A DNA stretch of 37,135 bases from Pseudostreptobacillus hongkongensis (GTDB taxonomy: Bacteria > Fusobacteriota > Fusobacteriia > Fusobacteriales > Leptotrichiaceae). Position numbers and translations under genes: made by a program. The stretch covers positions 1-37,135 of the forward strand of contig NZ_LOHY01000057.1 in NCBI RefSeq assembly GCF_001559795.1, given 5' to 3'. Positions within the stretch are counted from its first letter, which is position 1, and every line of letters begins with the position of its first letter. This document shows, piece by piece, positions 8,553 through 18,035 of the stretch. The notes below the pieces were generated by a model, which was given only the letters and a program-made list of their open reading frames with translations, had not been told where the DNA came from and searched no databases.

Positions 8553-10811
8553 TTACCAAACGTATTCAACGTTTAATTTACCTTTTCCTTCAACATTTCT
8601 TAAACCTTTACTGCTTCCTTCTAATGCAATTCCAAATTTAGCACTAACTTCAGGTTTGAATGTTACTTTACCATATTTAATTGTAACATTAACACTTGGT
8701 GTAACATCTAAGATATGTTTAGTTCCATATGTAGTGAATCTTGCTTTTTCTTTATCTATATCTCTTTGTTTTTTAGCAATATAGTCAACTACAGTTTTTT
8801 CTTTTGAAGTTTCAAAGTTATCTTTAACTAATCTATTCATTCCTTCTTTATTTCTTTCAAATTCAGTTTTTGATAAGTTATATAGATAATCTGTATCAAG
8901 TCCTGCTCCTATAGAGTAATTAGAATTTATAGCATATCCTACATTAGTTTTTAATTCAACTTCACCTTTATGTTCTTTAGTTAAATCTCCTTCAAATGGT
9001 TTAACAAAGCTTCCATAGTATCTTCCTAATAATTCGGCACTTGTTGACCATGCTTCTTTTGTATATCCTAATTTAAATGCAAGTTCAGAACCTACATATG
9101 AATTTTGTTTAGCCTTATTTTCAAAAGCAAATTTATCATCTTTACGTAATACCAATTTATCATATAGTCCAAATTCACCAAAGTTATCAAATCTAGTAGT
9201 TAAATCAAATTCTCCTAATTTTTGTTGGTAACTATTATTAAATACTACATCAACAAATTGGTTAACTTTAGGAAGTAAAGAATTTCCTGGATCTACATCT
9301 AATCTATAACGTACATCTAATACATTATTTAAATTTGATGAAGCATAATTAACTCCAAGTCCTGTAACTAATTGATTTTTAACTTTAGACATTCCATATT
9401 TATTATTTTTAGCTTTAATTTCACCAAATTTAATAGCAAACTTGTCATCTAAAACTCCATTTACTTTAAATCCATTATTAAATCTATATTCTAATTTATT
9501 TTTTGTTTCAAATTCGTTGTATAAGTCTTTAACTACTACTGCTTCTTCTGGTTTAAAGTAGTTTGGTTTTCTACTTGTTTTACCTTGTGCTTTTAATAAG
9601 TATGTAGCATTTTTATTCTTAGTAAATGCAGTCCAGTTAGAATTTTCATATTTAACATCAAATACTACAGATGGTGCATGTAATAATAATCCTACATTTT
9701 CTTTGTATATGATTTTTGATTTACTATCAGTAATACTCTTACCTTCTTTAAGAGGTATATTACTTACTTCCGTGTTATAATTTAATCCAAGTTTTACTTC
9801 AAGATATTTAACACCAGTATATTTAAATTCATTTTCTACTCCTACTTTGTATGCTCTTTCACTTAAAGCATTAGAATTTGAAGGTGTTTTTTCAAGTACT
9901 GTATATAGATCAAATAATGGTTTAGTAGATACGCTAAATCCGTTACTTTCTACACCTAATTTAACATTTCCTTTTAATCTTCCACCATATTTGAAGTTAT
10001 TTTCTATACTACTATCATCAAATAATTTAGTTTCAACATCAGTAACTTTAACTAAACCTTTAACATCTCCTATTGTATGATCTAATTCACCTGATACATT
10101 AAATATTCCTAATTGTGTTCCAGCTTTAACAAAATTTTCAACTCTGTTGTATAAAACAGGTCTGCTTGTTAAAGATGTTCCATCTTGTTTTAAAGTTTCT
10201 CTATTTTTTAAGTTATATATACTTCCTAATGAATAATTAAAGTTATCTGCTTTTCCATTTACTATAGCTGATAATAATAATTTATCATTTGAATTTATTG
10301 TATATTTATCAGTTCCTACATTTTCTTCTTTTTCAGTTTCAAATACATATCCATTTTCTTTATAGAAATCTAATTTATCTTGTTCTTTATAATCTTGTTC
10401 TAATTCTTTTCTTTTTGCATCGCTCCATACATTTCTTGCACTTAAGCTGTTTTTAAATGCTTCTTCAACTGCTAAATAATCTTTATCTTGATCAGCATAT
10501 ATTGCATTTAAAATTAAATTTGAGTTATTTCCTATTTTAGTGTCTACTCTAGCTCCTATATATGCTTGGTTTTTATCTTTATATTTTAATCCAGTAAATA
10601 AAGTTACATCTTTATTTTCATCTAAATATAATCCTAAATCTAATTGTCCTTTTAAAGGTACTTTAGCTTTACCTAATTGTACATTTCCAGCACTATCTTT
10701 AGTAACTTCATTTTCAGTTTTTACTTCTCCATCAAATTTTAAATACCCTGTTACATTTGAGAATGAAACTGCAGTATTTAGTGCCAATAATCCTAAAATA
10801 TATTTTTTCAT
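8553..10811 (-). CDS. Large outer-membrane beta-barrel protein, paralogue 1
   Basis: This 752-residue protein starts with a Sec signal peptide (MKKYILGLLALNTAVSFSNV, cleavage probably after VSFS or nearby) and ends in ...GKLNVEYVW. That alternation with a C-terminal aromatic residue is typical of BAM-inserted barrels. Between them are many short amphipathic strands rich in alternating Lys/Asp/Asn and hydrophobic residues. Two helical-looking charged inserts are visible, one near residue 120 (KRKELEQDYK) and one near 660 (FERNKEGMNRLVKDNFETSK). It is a paralogue of the next upstream gene, sharing the same ends and inserts. It has its own strong promoter, GGGAGG site and terminator, so it is probably abundant. 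Function is unknown: a porin- or adhesin-like surface protein is possible. No known family was recognised. Confidence 0.75.
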   Translation of the reverse strand: MKKYILGLLALNTAVSFSNVTGYLKFDGEVKTENEVTKDSAGNVQLGKAKVPLKGQLDLGLYLDENKDVTLFTGLKYKDKNQAYIGARVDTKIGNNSNLILNAIYADQDKDYLAVEEAFKNSLSARNVWSDAKRKELEQDYKEQDKLDFYKENGYVFETEKEENVGTDKYTINSNDKLLLSAIVNGKADNFNYSLGSIYNLKNRETLKQDGTSLTSRPVLYNRVENFVKAGTQLGIFNVSGELDHTIGDVKGLVKVTDVETKLFDDSSIENNFKYGGRLKGNVKLGVESNGFSVSTKPLFDLYTVLEKTPSNSNALSERAYKVGVENEFKYTGVKYLEVKLGLNYNTEVSNIPLKEGKSITDSKSKIIYKENVGLLLHAPSVVFDVKYENSNWTAFTKNKNATYLLKAQGKTSRKPNYFKPEEAVVVKDLYNEFETKNKLEYRFNNGFKVNGVLDDKFAIKFGEIKAKNNKYGMSKVKNQLVTGLGVNYASSNLNNVLDVRYRLDVDPGNSLLPKVNQFVDVVFNNSYQQKLGEFDLTTRFDNFGEFGLYDKLVLRKDDKFAFENKAKQNSYVGSELAFKLGYTKEAWSTSAELLGRYYGSFVKPFEGDLTKEHKGEVELKTNVGYAINSNYSIGAGLDTDYLYNLSKTEFERNKEGMNRLVKDNFETSKEKTVVDYIAKKQRDIDKEKARFTTYGTKHILDVTPSVNVTIKYGKVTFKPEVSAKFGIALEGSSKGLRNVEGKGKLNVEYVW

Positions 10812-10840
10812 ACTTTTCCTCCCTAACTATTTCCAAGTAT

Positions 10841-10869
10841 ATTTTATCAACATTTTTTATCATTGTCAA
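10841..10869 (-). promoter_or_regulatory. Near-consensus promoter of outer-membrane protein 1
   Basis: Minus strand -35 TTGACA (10864-10869), exactly 17 bases, -10 TAAAAT (10841-10846). The start codon at 10811 follows about 30 bases later, with GGGAGG as its ribosome binding site. Confidence 0.85.
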
Positions 10870-10929
10870 CTTTTTTATTAATTTTAGTCAAATCAGCTAT
10901 TTTGTATATACAAAAATATATTTTTGCAA

Positions 10930-10956
10930 ATAAAAAGACCTCATTTCTGAGGTCTA
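10930..10956 (-). terminator. Terminator of outer-membrane protein 2
   Basis: On the minus strand AGACCTCA (10948-10955) pairs with TGAGGTCT (10936-10943) around a four-base loop, followed by TTTTATTT. It lies 11 bases after the stop codon at 10967. Confidence 0.92.
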
Positions 10957-10966
10957 ATCATATATA

Positions 10967-13111
10967 TTACCACATATATTCTACGTTTAATTTACCTTTT
11001 CCTTCAATATTAGTTAATCTAAATGAATTAGTATCAGATTTTAATCCAAATCCAAATTTAGCACTAACTTCAGGTTTAACTGTTACTTTACCATATTTAA
11101 ATTCAGCATTTACTTTAGGCATTACATCTAATATATGTAAGTTGCTATCTTCTAATCTTTTTATTTCTCCAAGCATATCTTTTGCTTTAGCGAAGATATA
11201 ATCATCTACTGATTTTTCTACTGAAGTTTTGAAGTTATCTTTCATTAATCTGTTGATTCCTTCTTCAGCTCTATCAAACATAGTATTTGATAAACCATAA
11301 GAATAAACATTGTCTAATTCAAATCCAACTTTGTGGTTAGCATCAATTGAATATCCTAATCCAGTTTTTAATTGAGCTGCTGCCATATGACTTAAATCTG
11401 TATCTGTATCTTTAGCTGCTTCGTATAGTAAACCATATTTACCATTTAATTCAGCACTTGCCATCCATTGATCTTTAGCATATTCAGCTTTAACTCCTGC
11501 TTTTGCTCCAAAGAATCCAGTGTAATCTTTTGCAGAATCAACATACATTTTGTTGAATGCATTTAATGTTCCAGTTAATGTAACATCTTTATTTAACATA
11601 GTTTTAGCTTCATTTCTAGTGTTTGCTAATACTTCATGTTCAAACTCTGGAACATATTTAGTTTCAGCTTCAACAAATGTGTTGTTAGCTGATAAAGAAT
11701 AACGAGCATTTAATTCAGATTTAACCATAGAATTTTCATATCCTAATCCAAATCCTGTTAATAAAGTATTGTAATAGTCAGTAATTTGTTTATCTCCAGT
11801 TAAGTAGAAATCATTTACTAATTTATAGTTTGCAACTGCATTTCCTTTAAAGTTATTAGTGAATTTGTATTCTACAGTATTCTTAGTTTCAAATTCATTA
11901 GATAAAATAGCAGGTAATACTTTACTATTATCTGTAGTATCAACTGGGTCACCAAAGTATTGTCCAACAAATAAAGTATCTTTATTTTCAGTTGAAGCTA
12001 ATAATTTTCCATCATTATATTTAACATCTAATTTAGCATTAGGTAAATGTAACATTTCTCCTGCATTTCCAGTTTGTTTAATGTTATCTGATGTTACTTC
12101 TGTTTTTTCAGTTGTAGCAGGTTTGTTTAATACTTCTGCATCATAATTTAATTGACCTTTAATTTCAATATTTTTGATTCCAGTATATTTAACTTCATTT
12201 TCTAATCCAGCTTTTAATGCTCTAGTACTTGAAACACCTTTATCTTGACCTTCTGTTATTTCTAATACTGTACCTAAATCAAAATGAGGTTTAGTATGCA
12301 TGTATAATCCATCAACTAATTTATCTGTTGATAATTTAACATCTCCTTTTAATCTTCCAGCATATTTTAAGTTTCCAGCTGCATCACTTTCTTTTAATAA
12401 GTTACGTCCATTTTCAGCAATAGTAAATCCTTTTTGGTGTCCTAATAAGTGTTCTAAATTAGCTTCTAATTTAACTTTACCTAATTCTTTTTCAGCTTTA
12501 GCTATAGAATCTAATCTTGAATTTCCTTCAGCATCTAAGTTATAGAAAGTACCTAAAGTATATTTACCAGTTTCATAGTTACCATTTAATAATGCAGATA
12601 AGAATAATCTATCATTTTCTCCGTAAACATATCCATTTTCTTTATAGAATTTTTCTCTATCTTCTAATTTATAATCTTGTTCTAATTCTTTTCTTTTTTC
12701 TGCAGTCCATAATCCATTAGCAGATAAGTGTTCTTTAACTGCATTTTCAACAGCTTTATAATCTTTATCTCTGTTTGAAGCTACTGCATTTAAAGTTAAT
12801 GTTTCGTGTTCAGAAACTTTAGTGTTTAATCTAACTCCTGCGTATGCTTTTGCACCTTTAAATTTGTCTTGTCCTTCACCACTTAGTTGAACTCCAGTAA
12901 ATACAAATGAATCTTTCTTTTCATCTAAGAAGAACCCTAAGTCTAATTTAGTCTTTAAAGGGAATTTAGCTCCTTCTAATTTTAATTTATTGTTATCAGT
13001 TGTTACAGTATCTGTTGCCTTAACTTCAGACTCAGATTTTAAGTAACCACTTACATTAGCAAATGAACCAACTGAAGTCAATGCTAAAACTCCTAATAAT
13101 ACTTTTTTCAT
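10967..13111 (-). CDS. Large outer-membrane beta-barrel protein, paralogue 2
   Basis: This 714-residue protein has a signal peptide (MKKVLLGVLALTSVGSFA, then NVSGYLKSESEVKA) and ends in GKLNVEYMW, a beta-signal for outer-membrane insertion. It matches its downstream neighbour in the N-terminal GYLK...E region, in the helical insert KRKELEQDYK...FYKENGYV near residue 130, in the NRLMKDNFKTSVEKSVDDYI insert, and in the last 50 residues. The middle strands have diverged much more, as expected for surface-exposed loops. The ATG at 13111 is chosen because AGGAGG lies seven bases before it; an ATG 13 codons upstream has no such site and overlaps the promoter region. Its own promoter and terminator make it monocistronic. 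Function is unknown. Confidence 0.75.
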   Translation of the reverse strand: MKKVLLGVLALTSVGSFANVSGYLKSESEVKATDTVTTDNNKLKLEGAKFPLKTKLDLGFFLDEKKDSFVFTGVQLSGEGQDKFKGAKAYAGVRLNTKVSEHETLTLNAVASNRDKDYKAVENAVKEHLSANGLWTAEKRKELEQDYKLEDREKFYKENGYVYGENDRLFLSALLNGNYETGKYTLGTFYNLDAEGNSRLDSIAKAEKELGKVKLEANLEHLLGHQKGFTIAENGRNLLKESDAAGNLKYAGRLKGDVKLSTDKLVDGLYMHTKPHFDLGTVLEITEGQDKGVSSTRALKAGLENEVKYTGIKNIEIKGQLNYDAEVLNKPATTEKTEVTSDNIKQTGNAGEMLHLPNAKLDVKYNDGKLLASTENKDTLFVGQYFGDPVDTTDNSKVLPAILSNEFETKNTVEYKFTNNFKGNAVANYKLVNDFYLTGDKQITDYYNTLLTGFGLGYENSMVKSELNARYSLSANNTFVEAETKYVPEFEHEVLANTRNEAKTMLNKDVTLTGTLNAFNKMYVDSAKDYTGFFGAKAGVKAEYAKDQWMASAELNGKYGLLYEAAKDTDTDLSHMAAAQLKTGLGYSIDANHKVGFELDNVYSYGLSNTMFDRAEEGINRLMKDNFKTSVEKSVDDYIFAKAKDMLGEIKRLEDSNLHILDVMPKVNAEFKYGKVTVKPEVSAKFGFGLKSDTNSFRLTNIEGKGKLNVEYMW

Positions 13112-13151
13112 TTTATATCCTCCTAATATTGTTATATAATTTTCTATCATA

Positions 13152-13180
13152 ATTTTACTACCTATTTAATAATTTGTCAA
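13152..13180 (-). promoter_or_regulatory. Near-consensus promoter of outer-membrane protein 2
   Basis: Minus strand -35 TTGACA (13175-13180), exactly 17 bases, -10 TAAAAT (13152-13157). It has the same boxes and spacing as the promoter of the paralogue downstream, suggesting both are strongly and constitutively expressed. No terminator for the preceding hydrolase operon is evident between 13181 and 13223. Confidence 0.88.
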
Positions 13181-13223
13181 CACATTTCTTTTACTATTTA
13201 CAATATTATTAAAAATAATTAAT

Positions 13224-14393
13224 TTAATCTCTCAAATACCTTCTAGTCGTATTACTATAACTATTTTTTTCAAATTCTAAGTATTTTTCAAAGTCTACAC
13301 CTAGTTTATTATACTTTTCTATCACTTCGTTTTGACTATACTCTTCTAGAGTTACATCAAATTTAATTTTGTTTATAACATCTTTATTTACTTTAATTTC
13401 TTCACCTGATTCTTTTACTTTATTTTCTGCAAAATCTATAACTTCTTTTAATGCTATTTCAGATTCCGGTATATCTAAAATATGAAAGACATGTACAAGA
13501 CCATCAAATACATGTAAATTAACATCCACATTATACCTTTTTAACATTTCATACATTTTAATAGAATCATCCTCAAGTATTTCATAACCACCAACATGTA
13601 TTAATGTTGATGGGAATTTACTCATATTATCTGCATAGATAGGTGAAGCATATCTATTTTTTAAATCTTTAAGTGCGGCGAAATATGGTAGATTATTTTG
13701 AAATTTAGGTGGATTATCTGATCCTTCTGCTACACCAAACAGAACATCTTTTCTTAAATTTCTTTCTCTACTTTTAACGCTATCACTTGCATCAAGATAA
13801 GGTGAAAGCATTACCACTGCTTGAGGTGTTGGTAATTCATTATCCACTAAATATACTGTAGTTGATGCAACTATATTTCCTCCAGAACTATCACCAAAAA
13901 ACACTATTTTATTAGGTGAATATCCTAATTTTAAAGCTAATTTATATGCATTTATATAGTCCATATTTTGTACTGGGAATCTTCTATTTACTCCCATTTT
14001 GTAATCTACCATTATAAAGTCAAAATCTAGATCTCTAAATAAATTATTAAAATATTCTCTTCTATCAACTCTATATGGTGTAACAAATGCAGCACCATTT
14101 GCAATTATCATCAATTTTTTCTCTTTAGAGCCTTTTTTTCTAAAAAGTTCTATACGAGTTCCATCTTCTTCATAAACCCTCATCTTAAAATCTTTTGATA
14201 TATATTCTGGTAATTCAAGACCTATAGATGAGAAAAAAGCATAAAATATATCTCTATTAATTCTACTTGAAAAATTTAGCATAACATTTGATAAAGTCTT
14301 TATTTCTTTTGATCTTTTTTTTGGAAGTTCTATACTTCTGCAAGAAAAAATTATAGGGAGTAATAATAATGTAAAATATTTCTTACTTAGCAT
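13224..14393 (-). CDS. Alpha/beta-hydrolase lipoprotein (HSL/esterase-like), paralogue B
   Basis: This 389-residue protein is a probable esterase or carboxylesterase of the hormone-sensitive-lipase type (alpha/beta-hydrolase fold 3) anchored as a lipoprotein. The signal ends in lipobox IFSC (Cys18). Catalytic elements visible are the nucleophile elbow GDSSGGN near residue 168, an Asp in EILEDDS, and a His in DGLVHVF. The classical HGGG oxyanion motif is replaced by NGAAF, which leaves the activity less certain. A C-terminal tail of about 80 residues follows the His. The start overlaps the pepT stop by 11 bases and the Shine-Dalgarno is weak (GGAG about 15 bases away), so translation is probably coupled to pepT. 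It is a full-length paralogue of the gene at 15601. Substrate unknown. Confidence 0.8.
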   Translation of the reverse strand: MLSKKYFTLLLLPIIFSCRSIELPKKRSKEIKTLSNVMLNFSSRINRDIFYAFFSSIGLELPEYISKDFKMRVYEEDGTRIELFRKKGSKEKKLMIIANGAAFVTPYRVDRREYFNNLFRDLDFDFIMVDYKMGVNRRFPVQNMDYINAYKLALKLGYSPNKIVFFGDSSGGNIVASTTVYLVDNELPTPQAVVMLSPYLDASDSVKSRERNLRKDVLFGVAEGSDNPPKFQNNLPYFAALKDLKNRYASPIYADNMSKFPSTLIHVGGYEILEDDSIKMYEMLKRYNVDVNLHVFDGLVHVFHILDIPESEIALKEVIDFAENKVKESGEEIKVNKDVINKIKFDVTLEEYSQNEVIEKYNKLGVDFEKYLEFEKNSYSNTTRRYLRD

Positions 14394-15591
14394 TTAATTT
14401 AACTATCTCCACTATTAATTCTTTTGCTTTTTGCATATCATCTAAACAAGAAAACTCAAATTCTCCATGGAAATTTTCTCCTCCAACAAATATATTAGGA
14501 GTAGGTAGGCCCATAAATGATATTTTAGAACCATCTGTTCCACCTCTAATAGGAATTATTTTTGGTGTTATATCTAAATTATTCATAGCTTTTTCTGCAA
14601 TTTCCACTACATACATTTTATCCTTTATTATATCCCCCATGTTATAATATTGATCAAACATATCATATTTTAATATATTTCCATATTTTTCATTAATCTT
14701 ATTAGCACATTCTACACAAAATGCTTTTCTTTCTTCAAATTTTTTCTTATCAAAATCTCTAATTATATATATTAATTCTGCTTTTTCTATTCTAGCTTCC
14801 ATATTATGTAATAAATAGAATCCTTCATATCCTGAAGTTCTTTCTGGAACTTCATTTACTGGAAACATACTAGCAAGTTCTGCTGCTACAGTATTTGCAT
14901 TTATCATTTTATCTTTAGCTGTTCCTGGATGTACACTTACACCTGTTATTTCATATTTTATTTGAGCTGCATTAAAACTTTCATATTGAAGCTCTCCTAT
15001 TTCTCCACCATCCATAGTATATGCATAATCTGCTCCAAATTCTTTAACATTAAATTTGTCAGCTCCTCTTCCTATTTCTTCATCCGGACCAAATGCAACC
15101 TTTACTTCTCCATGTGGTATTTCAGGATGTTCTATTAAATATTTCATAGCTTCAACTATTTCTACTATACCTGCTTTATCATCTGCTCCAAGTAATGTAG
15201 TTCCATCAGTTGTAATTAAAGTTTTACCTACATAATTTTTTAAATTAGGAAATTCAGATACCCTCATAACTTTGTCAAGTTCCTTATTTAAAACAATATC
15301 TTTACCATCATAGTTTTCTATAACATTAGGTTTAACATTTCTAGCTTCAAAATCAGCAGTATCCATATGAGAGATAAAGCCAACAACTGGAACCTTTTTA
15401 TCAATATTTGAAGGAAGAGTTCCATTTACAAAACAAAACTCATTTATATAGACATTTTCCAATCCTATATTTCTCAAATCATCTGCAAGCATTTTCGCAA
15501 ATTCATACTGAACAGGTGTTGATGGAATAGTCATAGATCTTTCATCTGACCTAGTTTCAAACTTCACATACTTTTTAAATCTTTCTAACAT
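14383..15591 (-). CDS. pepT: Peptidase T (tripeptide aminopeptidase)
   Basis: PepT is a cytoplasmic dizinc aminopeptidase (M20B) releasing the N-terminal residue from tripeptides. The 402-residue length is typical. Metal ligands and catalytic residues are recognisable: His in ISHMDTAD near 75, Asp in GADDKAG near 135, the Glu pair in GPDEEIGRGAD near 170, Asp in TMDGGEIG near 193, and His in NFHGEFEF near 373. The substrate-binding IPIRGGTDGS segment is present. The ribosome binding site AAGGAG overlaps the stop codon of the upstream hydrolase, so the genes are co-transcribed and translationally linked. It sits between two paralogous lipoprotein hydrolases. It would finish degradation of peptides taken up by the peptide transporters. 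Confidence 0.96.
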   Translation of the reverse strand: MLERFKKYVKFETRSDERSMTIPSTPVQYEFAKMLADDLRNIGLENVYINEFCFVNGTLPSNIDKKVPVVGFISHMDTADFEARNVKPNVIENYDGKDIVLNKELDKVMRVSEFPNLKNYVGKTLITTDGTTLLGADDKAGIVEIVEAMKYLIEHPEIPHGEVKVAFGPDEEIGRGADKFNVKEFGADYAYTMDGGEIGELQYESFNAAQIKYEITGVSVHPGTAKDKMINANTVAAELASMFPVNEVPERTSGYEGFYLLHNMEARIEKAELIYIIRDFDKKKFEERKAFCVECANKINEKYGNILKYDMFDQYYNMGDIIKDKMYVVEIAEKAMNNLDITPKIIPIRGGTDGSKISFMGLPTPNIFVGGENFHGEFEFSCLDDMQKAKELIVEIVKLNAK

Positions 15592-15600
15592 AAGTACTCC

Positions 15601-16791
15601 TTAATCTTCATTTAAATATTTTCTATAAGAATTATCAAAATTTTGTTTTTCAAACCAAATATAGTTTTCTATATCTATGCCTAGCTTTTTAAACTTTTTA
15701 AGATATTCTTCATCAGGTAAATTTTCAACATTTACATCAAATCTAATTTTTTTTATTACATCATTACTAACTACATATCCTTTTTCATTATTATCTAATA
15801 CATTAGATATATATTCTTTAACATCTTTAATAGCTTTTTTAGATTCCGGTATATTTAACATCTGAAATACATGCATCATACCTTGGTATATATCAAGCCT
15901 TACATTAACTCCATATTTTTTCAAGTTATCACTCATAACTACAGAATCATCTTCTAATATTTCATGATCTCCAACTTGTATAAATACATTAGGAAATGTA
16001 TATAAATTATCAGCAAAAACTGGTGAAACATATCTATTTTTCAAATCTTTAACACTAGCAAAATACGGTATAATACTTTGAAACTTAGCAGGTGTTTTAA
16101 CACCTGGAGGCATACCAAAGAACACATCTTTATTTAAATTTCTAGATCTACTATCTAAGGTAGAGCTTGCATCTAAATAAGGAGATAATAAAACCAAAGC
16201 TTTAGGTTTAGGTAAATTATTATCAACTAAATATACTATAGAACTAGTAACTATATTACCTCCTGAACTATCTCCAATAAAAACTGTTTTATTAGGAGAA
16301 TATCCTAGCTTAAGAGCAAATCTATATCCATTTAAAAATTCTTTATTCTGTTCTGGGAATCTTCTTTGATATCCCATTTTATAATCTACAATTAATACAT
16401 TAAAATCTAAATCTTTAAATATTTCCAGAAAAAAATCTCTTCTTCCAGTTCTATAAGGTGCAATAAAAGCACCTCCATTTGCTACTATTATTAAATTATT
16501 AGTTTTTTTATTTTTAGTATACAATTCTAATCTTGTTCCATTTTCTTCAAAAACATTAAAACTATAATTATCTGAAATGAATTCTGAAAAATCTATACCT
16601 AACGATGAACTAATTGCATAAAATTTATCTCTGTCTATATTACCAGCAATTTTTGAAGAAATACTAGAATATACTTTTGATTCAACAGAAATATTTTCTG
16701 GTAAATCTAATTCAGGCATTTCTAATGCAGAACATGACAAAACACTTAATAACACACATAAATTAGCTATTTTTTTTACAAGTAATTTCAA
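15601..16791 (-). CDS. Alpha/beta-hydrolase lipoprotein (HSL/esterase-like), paralogue A
   Basis: This 396-residue protein is the paralogue of the gene at 13224. It has a lipoprotein signal (VLSC, Cys20), NGGAF in place of the HGGG oxyanion motif, nucleophile elbow GDSSGGN near residue 173, an Asp in EILEDDS and a His in QGMMHVF. The start is TTG at 16791: AAGGAG lies eight bases upstream and no ATG is available near the signal peptide. It is the first gene of the hydrolase-pepT-hydrolase operon, with a promoter 30-60 bases upstream. An esterase or deacylase acting in the periplasm or at the outer membrane is inferred; the substrate is unknown. Confidence 0.8.
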   Translation of the reverse strand: MKLLVKKIANLCVLLSVLSCSALEMPELDLPENISVESKVYSSISSKIAGNIDRDKFYAISSSLGIDFSEFISDNYSFNVFEENGTRLELYTKNKKTNNLIIVANGGAFIAPYRTGRRDFFLEIFKDLDFNVLIVDYKMGYQRRFPEQNKEFLNGYRFALKLGYSPNKTVFIGDSSGGNIVTSSIVYLVDNNLPKPKALVLLSPYLDASSTLDSRSRNLNKDVFFGMPPGVKTPAKFQSIIPYFASVKDLKNRYVSPVFADNLYTFPNVFIQVGDHEILEDDSVVMSDNLKKYGVNVRLDIYQGMMHVFQMLNIPESKKAIKDVKEYISNVLDNNEKGYVVSNDVIKKIRFDVNVENLPDEEYLKKFKKLGIDIENYIWFEKQNFDNSYRKYLNED

Positions 16792-16823
16792 ATTTGACTC
16801 TCCTTAATTCTCTAACTACTATT

Positions 16824-16852
16824 ATTATATCTTTTTTAAAGACATAATTCAA
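16824..16852 (-). promoter_or_regulatory. Promoter of the hydrolase-pepT-hydrolase operon
   Basis: Minus strand -35 TTGAAT (16847-16852), 17-base spacer, -10 TATAAT (16824-16829). It lies between the comEC stop codon and the TTG start at 16791; no terminator for comEC is obvious. Confidence 0.75.
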
Positions 16853-16892
16853 ATATGTTTTAAAATAATTAGTCCTATTTTCATTATTTAAT

Positions 16893-18035
16893 TTAAATTT
16901 TATTTTTTATCAAATAGATTAATATACAAAAATCTACTATTATTAAAGTAAGAAATAATAAAACATTACTTTCATTACATATTAATGACATATACGGTAT
17001 TTTATACAGTATTTCAACCATATTATCAAAGCCCTCATAACTCTTTAGCACAAAATTATTTAATATATCTATACCTATAAAATTTAAAACTAAAGAAAAA
17101 GATATAAGCTGTATAATATAGCTTACCATAGGTAATATTATCATATTTGCAAAAAATGATAATAAAGGTATAGTTTTAGTATAATAATATATAAACGGTG
17201 TAATAAATATCTGTATTAGTATAGGTAAAATAATACTTTCATTTAATCTCACTTCATTAATAATAAAAAATATTACAAAAGTACTTAAAAATGAAAGTAT
17301 AAAATCTAAATCAAATATACTATATACATTAACAGATAATACTATAATCAAAGTATATAAATATATTTCTTTCCTACTTATATTAAATCCCCAAAATTTT
17401 TTTAAAGTATTTATAGTATACATAAAATATACTCTTTTTATAGAGACTGTAAACCCTATGATTAATGAATAAAATGTAATTAATATAAACTCAATAATAT
17501 CTTTATGTCTTTTATCTATACTAAATATATCTAATATTGTTTTTATAAACATTAAAAGTATAGATAAATGTAGTCCAGATATTGCAAAAATATGACTTAT
17601 ACCTAAATATCTATATTTCATTTTATCAGAAGAACTTAATCCACTTTTATCTCCTATAATAACCGATTTAATAAAAGCATTTAATTTTTCTTTTCTATAA
17701 TTCTTATCTATAATATCTAGAATATAGTCTCTATATTTATTAAACATATTTTCCTTATAACCTAAAATATCCACATCTAAATTTTTATTTTTAATCTTAT
17801 TTACCCTTACTATTAAATCATATTTACCAAACTTTAATTCCTTATCATTACTAATATATAATTTTTTTGATATATTTAATCTATTTATTTTTTCAACCAC
17901 ACCATAATCTTTATAAAAAGTAACTTTCATTGAATATATTTCACCTATTTTAATATCATCTATCATATATGTATTAAAAAATAGAGTATATAAAAATAAA
18001 CAAAATATCCCAGCACAAATATATATTTTATTCAT
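16893..18035 (-). CDS. comEC: ComEC/Rec2-family competence membrane protein, short form
   Basis: ComEC forms the inner-membrane channel for single-stranded DNA during natural transformation. This 380-residue protein has an N-terminal membrane segment, a small extracytoplasmic region, and then the Competence domain signature GISHIFAISGLHLSILL near residue 147, followed by several hydrophobic helices. It ends after the transmembrane part with a basic tail. The C-terminal metallo-beta-lactamase-like nuclease domain and a large N-terminal OB domain of the usual 700-800-residue ComEC are absent. The start overlaps the pseudopilin-like gene by eight bases and has a GAGG site. The pairing supports a role in DNA uptake. 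Whether the short form is complete or the nuclease is encoded separately cannot be seen here. Confidence 0.85.
   Translation of the reverse strand: MNKIYICAGIFCLFLYTLFFNTYMIDDIKIGEIYSMKVTFYKDYGVVEKINRLNISKKLYISNDKELKFGKYDLIVRVNKIKNKNLDVDILGYKENMFNKYRDYILDIIDKNYRKEKLNAFIKSVIIGDKSGLSSSDKMKYRYLGISHIFAISGLHLSILLMFIKTILDIFSIDKRHKDIIEFILITFYSLIIGFTVSIKRVYFMYTINTLKKFWGFNISRKEIYLYTLIIVLSVNVYSIFDLDFILSFLSTFVIFFIINEVRLNESIILPILIQIFITPFIYYYTKTIPLLSFFANMIILPMVSYIIQLISFSLVLNFIGIDILNNFVLKSYEGFDNMVEILYKIPYMSLICNESNVLLFLTLIIVDFCILIYLIKNKI

Noticed and set aside
10540-11201. Plus-strand open frames opposite the outer-membrane protein genes
   Set aside because: They are antisense shadows of long, signal-peptide-bearing minus-strand genes and lack ribosome binding sites.
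16781-16791. A truncated start for hydrolase A because no ATG is present
   Set aside because: A TTG codon with AAGGAG eight bases upstream gives a complete lipoprotein signal, so the gene is intact.
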